A stretch of 64,000 bases of DNA from assembly GCF_000971115.1 (NCBI RefSeq), contig NZ_BBLV01000004.1:1-64000 (forward strand), written 5' to 3'. Origin of the DNA: Demequina gelatinilytica. GTDB lineage: Bacteria > Actinomycetota > Actinomycetes > Actinomycetales > Demequinaceae. The notes under the pieces are model-generated. The model was not told the DNA's origin and did not search any database. It was given only the letters and a program-made list of their open reading frames with translations. Positions 27,515-36,698 of this stretch are shown in pieces. A program made the translations under genes and the position numbers. The first letter of the stretch is position 1, and each line of letters begins with the position of its first letter.

Positions 27515-27988
27515 TCAGCGGTTGATGCCGCGCTGCGTGCCGAAGGTGCGCTCGGCCTCGCGCTTGTCCTGCTTCTCGCGAAGCGCCTGGCGCTTGTCGT
27601 GCATCTTCTTGCCGCGCGCGACGCCGATCTCGAGCTTCGCGCGCCCGTCGAGGAAGTACAGCCGCAGCGGGACGATCGTGAAGCCCTTCTCACGCGTGCG
27701 CTGCTGGAGGTCCTCGATCTCGTGCCCGTGGAGCAGCAGCTTGCGCTTGCGCTTGGGCGCGTGGTTGGTCCACGTGCCCTGCGAGTACTCGGGGATGTGG
27801 ACGTTCTCCACCCACGCCTCGCCGCCGTCGACGTAGACGTAGCCATCGCCGATCACAGCGCGGCCCTGACGGAGCGACTTCACCTCGGTGCCGGTGAGGA
27901 CGATGCCGGCCTCGAGGACGTCGTCGATGAAGAAGTCGTGGCGCGCAGCACGGTTGGTCGCGACCACCTTGATGCCGCTCTCAGCCAT
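27515..27988 (-). CDS. smpB: SsrA-binding protein SmpB
   Basis: A 157-residue RNA-binding protein that brings tmRNA to stalled ribosomes. Conserved blocks are NRAARHDFFIDDVLEAGIVLTGTEVKSLR, GEAWVENVHIPEY and the C-terminal GKKMHDKRQALREKQDKREAER tail that enters the empty mRNA channel. It follows the ftsEX-M23 genes on the same strand, 82 bases after the peptidase, the standard actinobacterial order prfB-ftsE-ftsX-(M23)-smpB. Confidence 0.97.
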   Translation of the reverse strand: MAESGIKVVATNRAARHDFFIDDVLEAGIVLTGTEVKSLRQGRAVIGDGYVYVDGGEAWVENVHIPEYSQGTWTNHAPKRKRKLLLHGHEIEDLQQRTREKGFTIVPLRLYFLDGRAKLEIGVARGKKMHDKRQALREKQDKREAERTFGTQRGINR

Positions 27989-28070
27989 GTGCCACCTCCT
28001 CGGCTCCGTCCTGGGCCGCCTACCGCCGGGTAGGCGCGACGCACCAGTCTAGCGGTGCGCGTGCGGACGC

Positions 28071-29492
28071 TCAGCCGATGTACTGCATCGGATCGGTGGT
28101 GTCGCCGTTGACGTACACCTCGAAGTGGAGGTGGCATGCCGCGGACGTGCCGGTGTTGCCCGAGTAGCCCACCAGCTGCCCCTTGGTCACGTACTGACCC
28201 GCGCTCACCACGGAGCGCGTGAGGTGGTTGTAGCTGGTCATGAGCGACTTGCCCTCGATGTAGCCGTGGTCGAGCAGGACCGTGTTGCCGAGCCCTGCGC
28301 GCCACATCGCCCACTGCACCTTGCCCGCGCGCGCCGCGTAGATCGGGGTGCCGCAGTACGCGCGGATGTCGGTGCCGGCGTGAAGGCGCCAGTAGTGGAG
28401 GATCGGGTGGAAGCGCATGCCGTAGCTCGAGGTCACCACGTGGTACGGCGAGGGCCAGCCCAGCAGGCCCTTGCTCCACGTGCTGGTCGAGCCGCCCGAG
28501 CTGGACGAGCCGCCGGAGCTGGACGAGCCGCCGGAGCTCGACGAGCCGCCGTTGCCCTTGGCGGCCTCCTCGGCGGCCTTGCGGGCGGCTTCCTCGGCGG
28601 CCTTGCGCGCGGCCTCCTCCTCGGCGAGCTTCTTCTTGACCAGGTCCTTGATGGTGTTGCGGACGGCCTGCTGCTTAGCCTCGAGCGCCTCCTGGCGCGC
28701 GAGCTCCTCGGCCTTCTTCGCCTCGAGGTCCGCCTTGAGCTTCTGCTGCTCCGCGACCAGCTCGTCGAGAGAGGCCTTCTTCTCGGCCGCCTTCTTCTGG
28801 AGCCGCTCGGTCTCGACCACGAGCGCATCGGCCTCGGCCTTGAGCTCGACGATGTAGTCGCGCACGGCCTCCTGACGCGCACCGCGGTTGCGGTTGACCG
28901 CGGCGATCTCCTCGACATCGGCGAGCGCGTTCGACTGCACGCGCGAGGCGTTGTGCTCCGCCGCGAACTTGTCGATGAACTCCTGGGACGTGCTCGCGCC
29001 GAACACGAGGCTCAGCGCCTCGTCGTCGCCTACCCCCTGGTACTGCGCGCGGGCGAGCGCGGCGACGATCTCCTCGAGCTCGACGATCCGCGCCTCGTCC
29101 TCCGCGATCTGGTCCGCGATCGCCTTGTCCTGCGCCTCGGCCGCCGCGAGCTTGTCCGCGGTGAGCTTCTGCTGGAGCAGCGCCTCGTCGACCTTGTCGT
29201 TCGCCTTGTCCAGCGCCTCCTGCGCCGCGGGCAGCTTCGCCTCGGTCGCCTTGAGCTTCTTGGAGGCTGCGATGATCTCCGCGCTCGTGTCCTCGAGGGC
29301 ACCCTCGAGGTCCTCGAGCTGCTCGTCGTACGAGTCCGACCTGTCCTGCGCCCGCTCGATGTCGTCGTCGTAGCTCGAGTCGTAGCGGATGCCGCCCTCG
29401 GCGCCCGCACCCGTCACCAGGGTGCCGGTCAGCACGGCGACGAGCAGCGTCGCCGTCGCGGCGAGCAGGGGCGTGCGGAGGTGGCGGATCAT
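28071..29492 (-). CDS. Coiled-coil M23 endopeptidase (EnvC/RipC-like FtsEX partner)
   Basis: A 473-residue secreted protein. A signal peptide covers about residues 1-31, long coiled coils residues 40-310 (ending in KAAEEAARKAAEEAA), a GGSSSS-repeat linker residues 315-335, and an M23 peptidase domain the last 130. Zinc ligands are intact: HAGTD (HxxxD) and HLH (HxH). It cuts peptidoglycan cross-links and is presumably switched on by FtsEX during division. The ATG at 29492 overlaps the ftsX stop (ATGA). The linker is coded by near-identical 18-base units at about 28498-28552. Confidence 0.92.
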   Translation of the reverse strand: MIRHLRTPLLAATATLLVAVLTGTLVTGAGAEGGIRYDSSYDDDIERAQDRSDSYDEQLEDLEGALEDTSAEIIAASKKLKATEAKLPAAQEALDKANDKVDEALLQQKLTADKLAAAEAQDKAIADQIAEDEARIVELEEIVAALARAQYQGVGDDEALSLVFGASTSQEFIDKFAAEHNASRVQSNALADVEEIAAVNRNRGARQEAVRDYIVELKAEADALVVETERLQKKAAEKKASLDELVAEQQKLKADLEAKKAEELARQEALEAKQQAVRNTIKDLVKKKLAEEEAARKAAEEAARKAAEEAAKGNGGSSSSGGSSSSGGSSSSGGSTSTWSKGLLGWPSPYHVVTSSYGMRFHPILHYWRLHAGTDIRAYCGTPIYAARAGKVQWAMWRAGLGNTVLLDHGYIEGKSLMTSYNHLTRSVVSAGQYVTKGQLVGYSGNTGTSAACHLHFEVYVNGDTTDPMQYIG

Positions 29493-30400
29493 GCGCGCGT
29501 GTACCTCCCGAGGGTGACGATGGATGCGACGGCCGCGAGGCCCACCGCGATCACCAGCAGCCACGGCGCGACGTTCCACACATCCGACGTGCCGATGTAC
29601 TGGACCCACGTCACCGAGCTCTTGAGCCAGTCCTCGATGAGGTAGCGGACCCCGAAGAACAGGCCGCCGATCGCGAGCACCGCTCCGGCGGTCGCGGCGA
29701 CCGCGCCCTCGAGCATGAACGGCATCTGGATGAGCGACCGCGAGGATCCCACCATGCGCATGATCTGCGTCTCACGCCTGCGGCTGAGCGCGCTGAGCCT
29801 GATGGTGGTGGTGATGAGCAGCATCGCGGCGATGAGCATGACGCCGGCCAGCGCCGCGGCGATCACCGTGGCGGCGTTGAGGAAGCGGAACAGCTCGGAG
29901 AAGATCTCGCGCTGGTCGCGGACCACGTCGACGCCGGGCAGACCCTCGGTCGCGTCCGCGACCACCTGGTACTGCTCCGGATCGGAGAGCTTGACGCGGA
30001 AGCTGGGCTGCATCTGCTCGGGCGTGAGGTACGACCAGATGCCCTCGTCGTCGTTCGCGACGAACTTCCCGTAGGCCTCCTCGCGCGACTCGTAGTAGAC
30101 CTTCTGGACCAGGTCGCTCAGAGCGCCGTCCTCGAGGACCGCGCGGATGTCGTCCTCCTGCGCCGCCGTGACGGCGCCCTCGGCGCATCGTTCGTTGCGC
30201 GAGCTCTCGGGGCACAGGAAGATCGCGATCTCGACCTTGCCGTACCAGTCGTCCTTGAGCTGGTCGATCTGCATCTGCGTGAGCGCGGCGGCACCCACGA
30301 ACATGAGCGACACGAACGTCACGAGCACCACGGACAGCGCCATGGTCGTGTTGCGGCGGAGGCCGTTGAAGACCTCGCCGAAGATGAACCGGAGCCTCAC
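29489..30400 (-). CDS. ftsX: Cell division protein FtsX
   Basis: A 303-residue membrane protein with four helices: one after the N-terminal [10 protein letters not shown] motif, a large extracellular loop (about residues 45-170) that contacts the cell-wall hydrolase, and three C-terminal helices. [11 protein letters not shown] is the conserved cytosolic loop that meets FtsE. The loop carries two cysteines ([12 protein letters not shown]) that probably form a disulfide, as in mycobacterial FtsX. Start GTG at 30400 overlaps the ftsE stop. Confidence 0.96.
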   Translation of the reverse strand: MRLRFIFGEVFNGLRRNTTMALSVVLVTFVSLMFVGAAALTQMQIDQLKDDWYGKVEIAIFLCPESSRNERCAEGAVTAAQEDDIRAVLEDGALSDLVQKVYYESREEAYGKFVANDDEGIWSYLTPEQMQPSFRVKLSDPEQYQVVADATEGLPGVDVVRDQREIFSELFRFLNAATVIAAALAGVMLIAAMLLITTTIRLSALSRRRETQIMRMVGSSRSLIQMPFMLEGAVAATAGAVLAIGGLFFGVRYLIEDWLKSSVTWVQYIGTSDVWNVAPWLLVIAVGLAAVASIVTLGRYTRA

Positions 30401-31089
30401 ACGCGCTCCAACCCGTAGACACCGCGGTCCTGGTCGCGGACCAGCTCGCCGCCGCGCAGCTCGATGACGCGCTTGCGCATCTGGTCGACGATCTCGTCGT
30501 CGTGCGTGGCCATGAGCACGGTGGTGCCCGTGCGGTTGATGCGGTCGAGCAGGCGCATGATGCCCACCGAGGTGCCGGGGTCGAGGTTTCCCGTCGGCTC
30601 GTCGCACAGCAGGATCGGGGGGTGGTTGACGAACGCGCGCGCGATCGCGACGCGCTGCTGCTCACCGCCCGACAGCTCGTGCGGGAAGCGCTTCTCCTTG
30701 CCCGACAGGCCCACGAGGTCGAGCATCTCGGGCACGGTCGACTGGATGTGGTGGCGGCTCTTGCCGATCACCTGGAGCGCGAAGGCGACGTTCTGGTACA
30801 CGGTCTTGTTGGGAAGCAGGCGGAAGTCCTGGAACACCGCGCCGATCTCGCGGCGCAGGTGCGGGACGCGCCAGGCGGAGAGCTTGTTGAGGTGGCGGCC
30901 CGCGACGTAGACGTCGCCGCCGGTGGGCCTCTCCTCGCGCAGGATCAGCTTGAGGAACGTCGACTTGCCCGATCCGGACGAGCCCACGAGGAACACGAAG
31001 TCGCCGCGCTCGATCTCCACGGAGACGGAGTCGAGCGCGGGACGGGCGCCCCGCTTGTAGACCTTGGTGGCGTTGTCGAGTCGAATCAT
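30397..31089 (-). CDS. ftsE: Cell division ATP-binding protein FtsE
   Basis: A 230-residue ATPase. Walker [11 protein letters not shown]-loop [10 protein letters not shown], signature LSGGEQQR, Walker [10 protein letters not shown], switch histidine in MATHD. With FtsX it relays division-site signals to the M23 hydrolase downstream. It is first of the ftsE-ftsX-peptidase unit; the 230 bases before it hold a large nested hairpin that probably ends prfB transcription, so its promoter lies in 31090-31225. Confidence 0.97.
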   Translation of the reverse strand: MIRLDNATKVYKRGARPALDSVSVEIERGDFVFLVGSSGSGKSTFLKLILREERPTGGDVYVAGRHLNKLSAWRVPHLRREIGAVFQDFRLLPNKTVYQNVAFALQVIGKSRHHIQSTVPEMLDLVGLSGKEKRFPHELSGGEQQRVAIARAFVNHPPILLCDEPTGNLDPGTSVGIMRLLDRINRTGTTVLMATHDDEIVDQMRKRVIELRGGELVRDQDRGVYGLERV

Positions 31090-31225
31090 GAGTGCTGCGC
31101 GCGCGAGGGGTAGGACCCGCGCCACCTCAGCATGGTAGGAACGCCCTCACCAGGGTGCGGGGAGGCGCGCCGCACCCGGCGTGTCCTGTTCGTCACATCC
31201 CGACAGTTGGCGATGCATCGACCTT

Positions 31226-31326
31226 CTGACAGCCCCAACGGAATCCACGGCGACACGCCGGGCCGTCCCGGCGCATCGTCCTTCCTCACCGGCGTGTCGC
31301 GGCGAGATCCGTTGCTGCTGTCAGGA
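31226..31326 (-). terminator. Large nested hairpin between prfB and ftsE
   Basis: Inner arms GCGACACGCCGG (31250-31261) and CCGGCGTGTCGC (31289-31300) pair perfectly over 12 bases. Outer segments CTGACAG and CAACGGA (31227-31243) pair with TCCGTTG and CTGTCAG (31309-31326), the last overlapping the prfB stop codon. Confidence 0.6.
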
Positions 31327-32439
31327 CTGCTGGGCGGCCTTCTGCTCCGCGCGGCGCCAGCGGATGCCCGCGTCGATGAAGCCGTCGAGGTCGCCGTCGA
31401 ACACGATCTGCGGGTTGCCGACCTCGTAGCCGGTGCGCAGGTCCTTGACCAGCTGCTGGCCGTAGAGGAAGTACGAGCGCATCTGGTCGCCCCACGACGC
31501 CTTGATGTCGCCCGCGAGCTCCTTCTTCTGCGCGGCCTCCTGCTCCTTCTTCAACAGCAGCAGGCGCGACTGCAGGACGCGCATGGCGGCGGCGCGGTTC
31601 TGGATCTGCGACTTCTCGTCCTGCATCGACACGACGATGCCGGTGGGGAGGTGCGTGAGGCGCACGGCGGAGTCGGTGGTGTTGACCGACTGGCCGCCCG
31701 GACCGGAAGAGCGGAAGACGTCGACCTTGATCTCGGACTCGGGGACCTCGATGTGGTCGGTCTGCTCGATCTCGGGGATCACCTCGACCGCGGCGAACGA
31801 CGTCTGGCGCTTGTCAGCGGACCCGAAGGGGCTGATGCGCGCGAGACGATGCGTGCCGGCCTCGACCGACATGGTCCCGTAGGCGTACGGCGCGTTGAGC
31901 TCGAAGGTCGCGGACTTGATGCCGGCGCCCTCCGCGTAGCTGGTGTCGAGCACCTTGGTGCCGTAGCCGTGGCGCTCGGCCCAGCGCAGGTACATGCGCA
32001 GCAGCATCTCGGCGAAGTCCGTCGCATCGTCGCCGCCGGCGCCGGAACGGATGGTCACCACGGCGTTGCGCTCGTCCCACTCCCCCGTCATCAGGGTGCG
32101 GACCTCCATGGCGGACAGGTCGGACTTGAGCTTCGCGAGGTCGGCGTCGGCCTCGGCGAGCGTGTCCTCGTCCTCGCCCTCGATGCCGAGCTCCACCAGG
32201 ACCTCGAGGTCGTCGATGCGCGCGCCCATGCGCGTCACGCGGTCGAGCTCGGCGTTCGCCTGGCTCAGCTGGCTGGTGACCTTCTGGGCGTTGTCCTGGT
32301 CGTCCCAGAGGTCGGGCGCGGCGGCCGCCTCCTCGAGCTCGGCGATGCGCGCCTTGAGCCGGGTCGGGTCCGTCACCGCCTCGATCTGGGAGAAGGTCGA
32401 GCGGAGCTCTTGGATCTCGGTCGCGAAGTCGGTGGCCAC
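31321..32439 (-). CDS. prfB: Peptide chain release factor 2
   Basis: A 372-residue factor that ends translation at UGA and UAA. The tripeptide anticodon SPF (residues 203-205, in [15 protein letters not shown]) and the catalytic GGQ (248-250, in [10 protein letters not shown]) are present. There is no programmed frameshift: the frame is continuous from the start. I prefer GTG at 32439 (then ATDFATEI, the family N terminus) over a TTG at 32448. A TAGACT box at 32453-32448 sits directly before it, so the mRNA may be leaderless. Confidence 0.95.
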   Translation of the reverse strand: MATDFATEIQELRSTFSQIEAVTDPTRLKARIAELEEAAAAPDLWDDQDNAQKVTSQLSQANAELDRVTRMGARIDDLEVLVELGIEGEDEDTLAEADADLAKLKSDLSAMEVRTLMTGEWDERNAVVTIRSGAGGDDATDFAEMLLRMYLRWAERHGYGTKVLDTSYAEGAGIKSATFELNAPYAYGTMSVEAGTHRLARISPFGSADKRQTSFAAVEVIPEIEQTDHIEVPESEIKVDVFRSSGPGGQSVNTTDSAVRLTHLPTGIVVSMQDEKSQIQNRAAAMRVLQSRLLLLKKEQEAAQKKELAGDIKASWGDQMRSYFLYGQQLVKDLRTGYEVGNPQIVFDGDLDGFIDAGIRWRRAEQKAAQQS

Positions 32440-32491
32440 GAGCGTCAAGTCTAGTGGCGCGGGTGCGGGACCTCGCGCGCGATGCGCGGGA

Positions 32492-32767
32492 TCAGCCGCC
32501 GGTGACCGCGTCGACGGCGTCCTTGACGTCCTCGACCTTCTTCTTGGTCTCGTCGATCGTCGTCTTCGCGTCGTCGACCTTCTGCTGGACCTCGTCCGCC
32601 TTCTGCTCGACCTGGTCCTTCACCTCGTTCGCCTTCTCGATCGCGTCCTTCGCGCCGGACGTGGCCTCGGTGAGGGCGTCCTTCGCGTCGCCGCACCCGG
32701 CGAGCGAGAGGGCGAGCGCGCCCACGGCGGCGCTGAGGACGATGCGGTGGCGGAGCGAGGCGGTCAT
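32492..32767 (-). CDS. Small coiled-coil lipoprotein
   Basis: A 91-residue protein with a lipoprotein signal peptide and lipobox SLAGC (lipidated cysteine 25), followed by one long charged helix with regular [19 protein letters not shown] spacing to the end. Function unknown; size and form recall small envelope-spacing lipoproteins, but there is no sequence evidence for that role. The ATG at 32767 is preferred to upstream starts because the signal peptide then has the normal length. It sits alone between prfB and the amidohydrolase control region. Confidence 0.65.
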   Translation of the reverse strand: MTASLRHRIVLSAAVGALALSLAGCGDAKDALTEATSGAKDAIEKANEVKDQVEQKADEVQQKVDDAKTTIDETKKKVEDVKDAVDAVTGG

Positions 32768-32807
32768 GGCGGCCATCGTAGGGGGTTCCTCCCGAAACAC
32801 GGCGTTC

Positions 32808-32825
32808 ACCTATCGGGCGTTAGGC
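32808..32825. promoter_or_regulatory. Cluster operator 1, before the amidohydrolase
   Basis: ACCTATCG-GG-CGTTAGGC, 14 of 16 arm bases matching the shared palindrome ACCTATCG-NN-CGATAGGT. It lies 30 bases before the amidohydrolase ATG and is preceded by GAAACACGGCGTT, similar to the context at 50476. Confidence 0.6.
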
Positions 32826-32855
32826 TCGTGGCGAGAACCGCTTCGGAAGGGAACC

Positions 32856-34127
32856 ATGTCACCCACGCGCCTCCCCGTCACCCCTGTCCGGCAGGGGTCC
32901 ATCCGCATCGTCGGCGCCACCGTGATCGACGGCACAGGGGCGGAACCCCGTACCGCGGACGTCGAGGTCGTCGACGGCAGGATCGTCGCGATCGGGGTCG
33001 GCCCCGCCGCCACGCGCGCGGAGGCCACGGTCGACGCCTCGGGGCTCTTCCTCACCGCGGGCCTCGTCGACACGCACGTCCACCTCACCATGCCGAACGA
33101 GTCCAACCCGGAGGCGGACCGGCTCAAGTTCATGGAGGAGCACGCGTTCGCGACCGCTGAGTCGATGCGGCTCACTGTGGAGGCCGGGGTCACCGCGGTA
33201 CGCGACCTCGCCGGTCTCACGCCGGGATACCGCCGCGCCGTCGAGGCCGGGCTCATCGCGGGCCCGCGCATGCACCTCGCGATCACGATGCTCTCCCCCA
33301 CCGGCGGCCACGCCGACCCGGTGCGCGCCAACCGCAGCCTTCCGGCCTACAGCGACTTCGAGCCCATCCCCTCGGTGGGCGTCGTCGACTCGGACGACGA
33401 GGTCGTCAAGGCGATCCGGACGCTCGTGCGCACCGGCGCCGACGTGGTGAAGATCTGCACCACCGGCGGCATCAGCACCCCCGAGGACAGCCCGGACGAC
33501 CTGGGGATCCCCGAACGCCAGGTGCGGCTCATGGTGGCCGAGCTCGCGCGCCGCGGCGGGCGTCCCATCGCCGCGCACGCGCAGGGGAACGAGGGCGCGC
33601 TCGCCGCGGTGCGCGGCGGCGTCACGAGCCTCGAGCACGGCTACGAGATGTCCGACGAGCTCATCGAGGAGATGCTCGCGCGCGGCACCGTGCTCGTCCC
33701 CACGCTCTCCACGCTGTCCCTGTCGCCGGACCCCGCGAAGAAGCCGCCGCAGGTGGTGGCGAAGAAGCTCGAGTGGCAGGTCCGTGGCCGCGACGCTGCG
33801 CGCCGCGCGATCGAGGCGGGCGTGCCCGTCGCCATGGGCACCGACGCGGGGATCCACCCGCACGGACGCAACGGCGCGGAGATGGGCCACTTGGTCGATG
33901 CCGGGATGACGCCTCTCCAGGCGCTTCACGCCTGCACGATTCAGGGCGCTCGGCTGCTGGGACTCGCCGACCATCTGGGCTCCGTGGAGGTCGGCAAGCT
34001 CGCCGACCTGGTGCTGTGGGACGTGGATCCGTTGTCGGCCCCGCACGTGCTGTCCGATGCGTCGCGCGCGAGGACCGTGCTTCAGGCCGGCCGCGCCGCG
34101 AAGGACCTCGACGGGCGGATCGGCTGA
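32856..34127 (+). CDS. Metal-dependent amidohydrolase (imidazolonepropionase-like)
   Basis: A 423-residue cytosolic hydrolase of the COG1228 amidohydrolase superfamily. Metal-binding features appear in order: DTHVHL (about residue 73-78), the KICTTGG strand with the carboxylated-lysine position, AHAQGNEG, SLEHGYEM, and MGTDAGIHPHG. Relatives cleave amides, lactams or dipeptides. The ATG at 32856 follows GGAAGGGAAC. Sharing an operator type with the guanidine/urea genes suggests it opens or trims a nitrogen-rich precursor; its product and substrate are not known. It converges on the MFS gene. Confidence 0.85.
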   Translation: MSPTRLPVTPVRQGSIRIVGATVIDGTGAEPRTADVEVVDGRIVAIGVGPAATRAEATVDASGLFLTAGLVDTHVHLTMPNESNPEADRLKFMEEHAFATAESMRLTVEAGVTAVRDLAGLTPGYRRAVEAGLIAGPRMHLAITMLSPTGGHADPVRANRSLPAYSDFEPIPSVGVVDSDDEVVKAIRTLVRTGADVVKICTTGGISTPEDSPDDLGIPERQVRLMVAELARRGGRPIAAHAQGNEGALAAVRGGVTSLEHGYEMSDELIEEMLARGTVLVPTLSTLSLSPDPAKKPPQVVAKKLEWQVRGRDAARRAIEAGVPVAMGTDAGIHPHGRNGAEMGHLVDAGMTPLQALHACTIQGARLLGLADHLGSVEVGKLADLVLWDVDPLSAPHVLSDASRARTVLQAGRAAKDLDGRIG

Positions 34128-34155
34128 CCGCTCCGCCGTGCGCCGGGGTCGGGTC

Positions 34156-35409
34156 TCAGGCGCCGGGCGGTGGGACGGACGGCTCGACGTCGGCCGTATG
34201 CGCGTCCACCGCGAGGCTCGCGGCGGCCTTGCGGGACGCCAGCCAGGCCACGGCCGCACCCACCGCTGACAGGGCGAACAGCGCCGCGGCCGTGAGCGGC
34301 AGGGACGCAAGCCCGCCCCCGTCCACCTGAGCCGCCGCAACGGCGGCACCGAGCGACGACCCGGTGAAGATCACGGACGAGTTCACAGCGACGAGCAGCT
34401 TGAGGTGCCTGCCGGCGTGACCGATGATGAGCGCCTGGAGCGGCGGGTTGATCGCCCACGAGCAGAAGCCCCACGCCAGCAGGAACACGGCCGCCTGCCA
34501 CGCGGCGTCCACGATCATGAGGCCCGCGACCGAGGCCGCCGCGGCCGCCGCGACGAGCACGAGCGCGCGGCCCGGGCCCACACGGTCGGCGATCGCGCCC
34601 AGCAGCGCGTTGCCCGCCAGCCCGGCGATCCCGTAGCACAGCAGCAGGAGCGACAGCGGGGTGCCCGTGGCGCCCACCGCGTCCGTGAGGAACGGCGAGA
34701 CGAAGGTGTTGAGGCCGCTCGTCGCGGCGCCCTCCATGGCCGCCGTGGCGAAGACGGCGCCGAGCGTGATCCACGCCCACATGCCGAGCGCGCCCGACGT
34801 GGTCCCTGCCGCGTGGCTCGCCTCCGCGTCGGCGACGAGCCCCGCCTGCCAGCGCGACGCGCGCAGCGCGACGAGCGCGACGACGACGAGCAGCACCGCC
34901 ACCGCGATGAACGAGGCCCGCGCGCCGATGAGGCCCGCGAGCGTGTTGCCCAGCGGCGCGCCGACGAGCGACGACACGACCATGCCGCCGAAGGAGATCG
35001 ACAGCGCGCGCGAACGTAGCGAGGGCGCGACGATCGAGCCGGCGTGGACGGTGCACATCGGCACCACCCCTGCGGCCGCGACCGCGTGGGCGATGCGGGC
35101 CGCCGCGAGCTGCTCGGTCGACCCTGCCGCCGCGACCCCGACCAGCGTCACCGCCTCGAGCGCGAGCGCGATGATGAGCACGGTGTACGGGCTGACCCTA
35201 CGCACCAGGATCGCGAGGGTCGGCGCAGCAGCGGCGTACGCGAGGCCGAACACCGCGTTGGAGCGTCCGACGTCCGCGATCGAGATCCCGGTCTCCTCGG
35301 AGAAGGTCGGGAGCACGCCCGGCACGAGCATGTTGCCGAGCGTCGCCGCGAACACGGCCGACGCGAGGATCCACAGCGTCGTGTGCACGCGACGGTCGAT
35401 GCCGCTCAC
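34156..35409 (-). CDS. MFS transporter
   Basis: A 417-residue major facilitator with twelve predicted helices and the loop RRVSPYTVLIIALALEA after helix 2 in place of the classical GxLaDRxGRR motif; the equivalent in the second half is LGAIADRVGPGRALVL. It belongs broadly to the drug/arabinose-efflux type. Start GTG at 35409 overlaps the stop of the cysteine hydrolase gene (GTGA). As the last gene of the importer-hydrolase operon it may export a product or excess intermediate. Direction of transport cannot be told from sequence. Confidence 0.85.
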   Translation of the reverse strand: MSGIDRRVHTTLWILASAVFAATLGNMLVPGVLPTFSEETGISIADVGRSNAVFGLAYAAAAPTLAILVRRVSPYTVLIIALALEAVTLVGVAAAGSTEQLAAARIAHAVAAAGVVPMCTVHAGSIVAPSLRSRALSISFGGMVVSSLVGAPLGNTLAGLIGARASFIAVAVLLVVVALVALRASRWQAGLVADAEASHAAGTTSGALGMWAWITLGAVFATAAMEGAATSGLNTFVSPFLTDAVGATGTPLSLLLLCYGIAGLAGNALLGAIADRVGPGRALVLVAAAAAASVAGLMIVDAAWQAAVFLLAWGFCSWAINPPLQALIIGHAGRHLKLLVAVNSSVIFTGSSLGAAVAAAQVDGGGLASLPLTAAALFALSAVGAAVAWLASRKAAASLAVDAHTADVEPSVPPPGA

Positions 35410-35996
35410 ACGCGCTCGACGGACTCGAGCCACTCCATCGTCTCGGCCGAGGTGACGAGCGACCGGCGCTGCATGTACTCGATCATGTCGAGCGCATCGT
35501 CGTGGGCCTGCTGCGAGGAGCCGTGCACCACATCGGTCACCACGTTGAGGAACAGGTCGCGCTGGTGGGCGTCGACCGCGGTGTAGAGGATGCAGATGTC
35601 AGTGAAGCCCCCGATGAGGATCACGGAGTCCGCCTTGTACGCGCGCAGGACGATGTCGAGCTGCGTGCCGAAGAACCCGGAGTAGCGGCGCTTGCGGATG
35701 TGGAACTCGTCGGGGGTCGGCTTGAGCCCGGACGCGAGCTCCGTGTACGGGCTGCCCTCGATGCAGTGCGGGCCCTCGGACCCGTCCATCTCGCGGCCCA
35801 TGTCGATGAGGTGGGGCTTGTGGACCTCCTGGATCCACACGACGGGGACGCCCTTCTCGCGGGCGAGGTCGACCATCGCGACCGCGCGGTCGCGCTGCGC
35901 GCGCACGTCGAAGCCGTCCTGCTGGCCGGGGCTGCCGTCGAGCGGTCCTCCCTGGAAGTCGACGACGACGAGGACGGGGTTGCCGTGGATGTTCAT
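35406..35996 (-). CDS. Isochorismatase-like cysteine hydrolase 1
   Basis: A 196-residue alpha/beta hydrolase of the isochorismatase-like family. The Asp-Lys-Cys triad is intact: Asp13 in VVVDFQ, Lys102 in RKRRYSGFFGT, Cys135 in GGFTDICILYT. Members that keep the cysteine usually hydrolyse small C-N bonds (nicotinamide, N-carbamoylsarcosine, biuret, triuret, guanylurea, ureidoacrylate). It shares about half its residues with its neighbour 17 bases upstream, including EVHKPxLIDxGRExDGxEGxHCxEG. With the downstream allophanate pathway, a ureide or guanyl compound is the likely substrate; which one is not decided by sequence. Confidence 0.88.
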   Translation of the reverse strand: MNIHGNPVLVVVDFQGGPLDGSPGQQDGFDVRAQRDRAVAMVDLAREKGVPVVWIQEVHKPHLIDMGREMDGSEGPHCIEGSPYTELASGLKPTPDEFHIRKRRYSGFFGTQLDIVLRAYKADSVILIGGFTDICILYTAVDAHQRDLFLNVVTDVVHGSSQQAHDDALDMIEYMQRRSLVTSAETMEWLESVERV

Positions 35997-36013
35997 GTGG
36001 TGCTCCTGTCCTG

Positions 36014-36682
36014 TCAGCGCTCGAGGTCCATGGCGTCCGCCCCCGGCATGGGGGCGTCCGTCAGCGAGTCGAGCCACGCGTGCGCGGCGTCGGCGGTCAC
36101 GAGCGAGTCGCGCTGGAGGTACCTCATGGCGCGCAGCGCCGCATCGTGCGCCTTGTCGGATGACCCGCCCACCAGGTCGCTGATGGTGCGGAACCGGTAG
36201 TCGAGCTGATGGGCGTCGACGGCGGTGTAGTGGATGCAGACGTCCGTGAGGCCGCCGATCATGACGATCGTGTCCGTCCCGTAGCCCTTGAGCACGATGT
36301 CGAGCTCGGTGCCGTAGAAGCCGGAGTAGCGGCGCTTCTGGACCAGGTACTCGTGGGGAAGCGGCTCGAGCCCCGGGTAGAGCTCGGTGGTCTCCCAACC
36401 CTCGACGCAGTGGGCGCCCTCGGCACCATCGAGCTCGCGTCCGATGTCGATGAGCGACGGCTTGTGGACCTCCTGGAGGAAGACCACCGGCCGCCCCTTG
36501 GCGCGGAACGCATTCACGAGGTCGATCGCGCGCTGGCGTCGCGCCTGCTGCCCGGTCATGCCGCCGAGCGTCGACACGTGCGGAGCCGCGCCTCCGCCCT
36601 GGATGTCGACGACGAGAAGGGTGACGTTGCCGACGGGGTTCAGCTCGTCGTGGGGGGACCAGTCGGTCACCTGGAGCGGCAT
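36014..36682 (-). CDS. Isochorismatase-like cysteine hydrolase 2
   Basis: A 222-residue paralogue of the next gene with a 12-residue N-terminal and a 20-residue C-terminal extension. Triad: Asp26 (VVDIQ), Lys116 (QKRRYSGFYGT), Cys149 (GGLTDVCIHYT). The short loop after the first strand differs (GGGAAPHVSTLGG against GGPLDGSPGQQ), so the two probably act on different substrates or form a heteromer. The ATG at 36682 follows AAAGGACCCCCC. It lies 16 bases after the ABC permease stop and belongs to the importer operon. Confidence 0.88.
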   Translation of the reverse strand: MPLQVTDWSPHDELNPVGNVTLLVVDIQGGGAAPHVSTLGGMTGQQARRQRAIDLVNAFRAKGRPVVFLQEVHKPSLIDIGRELDGAEGAHCVEGWETTELYPGLEPLPHEYLVQKRRYSGFYGTELDIVLKGYGTDTIVMIGGLTDVCIHYTAVDAHQLDYRFRTISDLVGGSSDKAHDAALRAMRYLQRDSLVTADAAHAWLDSLTDAPMPGADAMDLER

Positions 36683-36698
36683 GGGGGGTCCTTTCGGT

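Noticed and set aside
28494-28555. CRISPR-like or mobile repeat
   Set aside because: The 18-base repeats encode the GGSSSS linker of the M23 peptidase and stay in frame; no spacers are present.
31321-32448. Programmed +1 frameshift in prfB
   Set aside because: The frame is continuous from the N terminus; there is no in-frame early TGA or slippery CTT-T site.
35406-36682. Naming the two cysteine hydrolases isochorismatase or biuret hydrolase
   Set aside because: The superfamily is clear, but the cysteine-loop signature matches neither closely and no menaquinone or siderophore genes are nearby.
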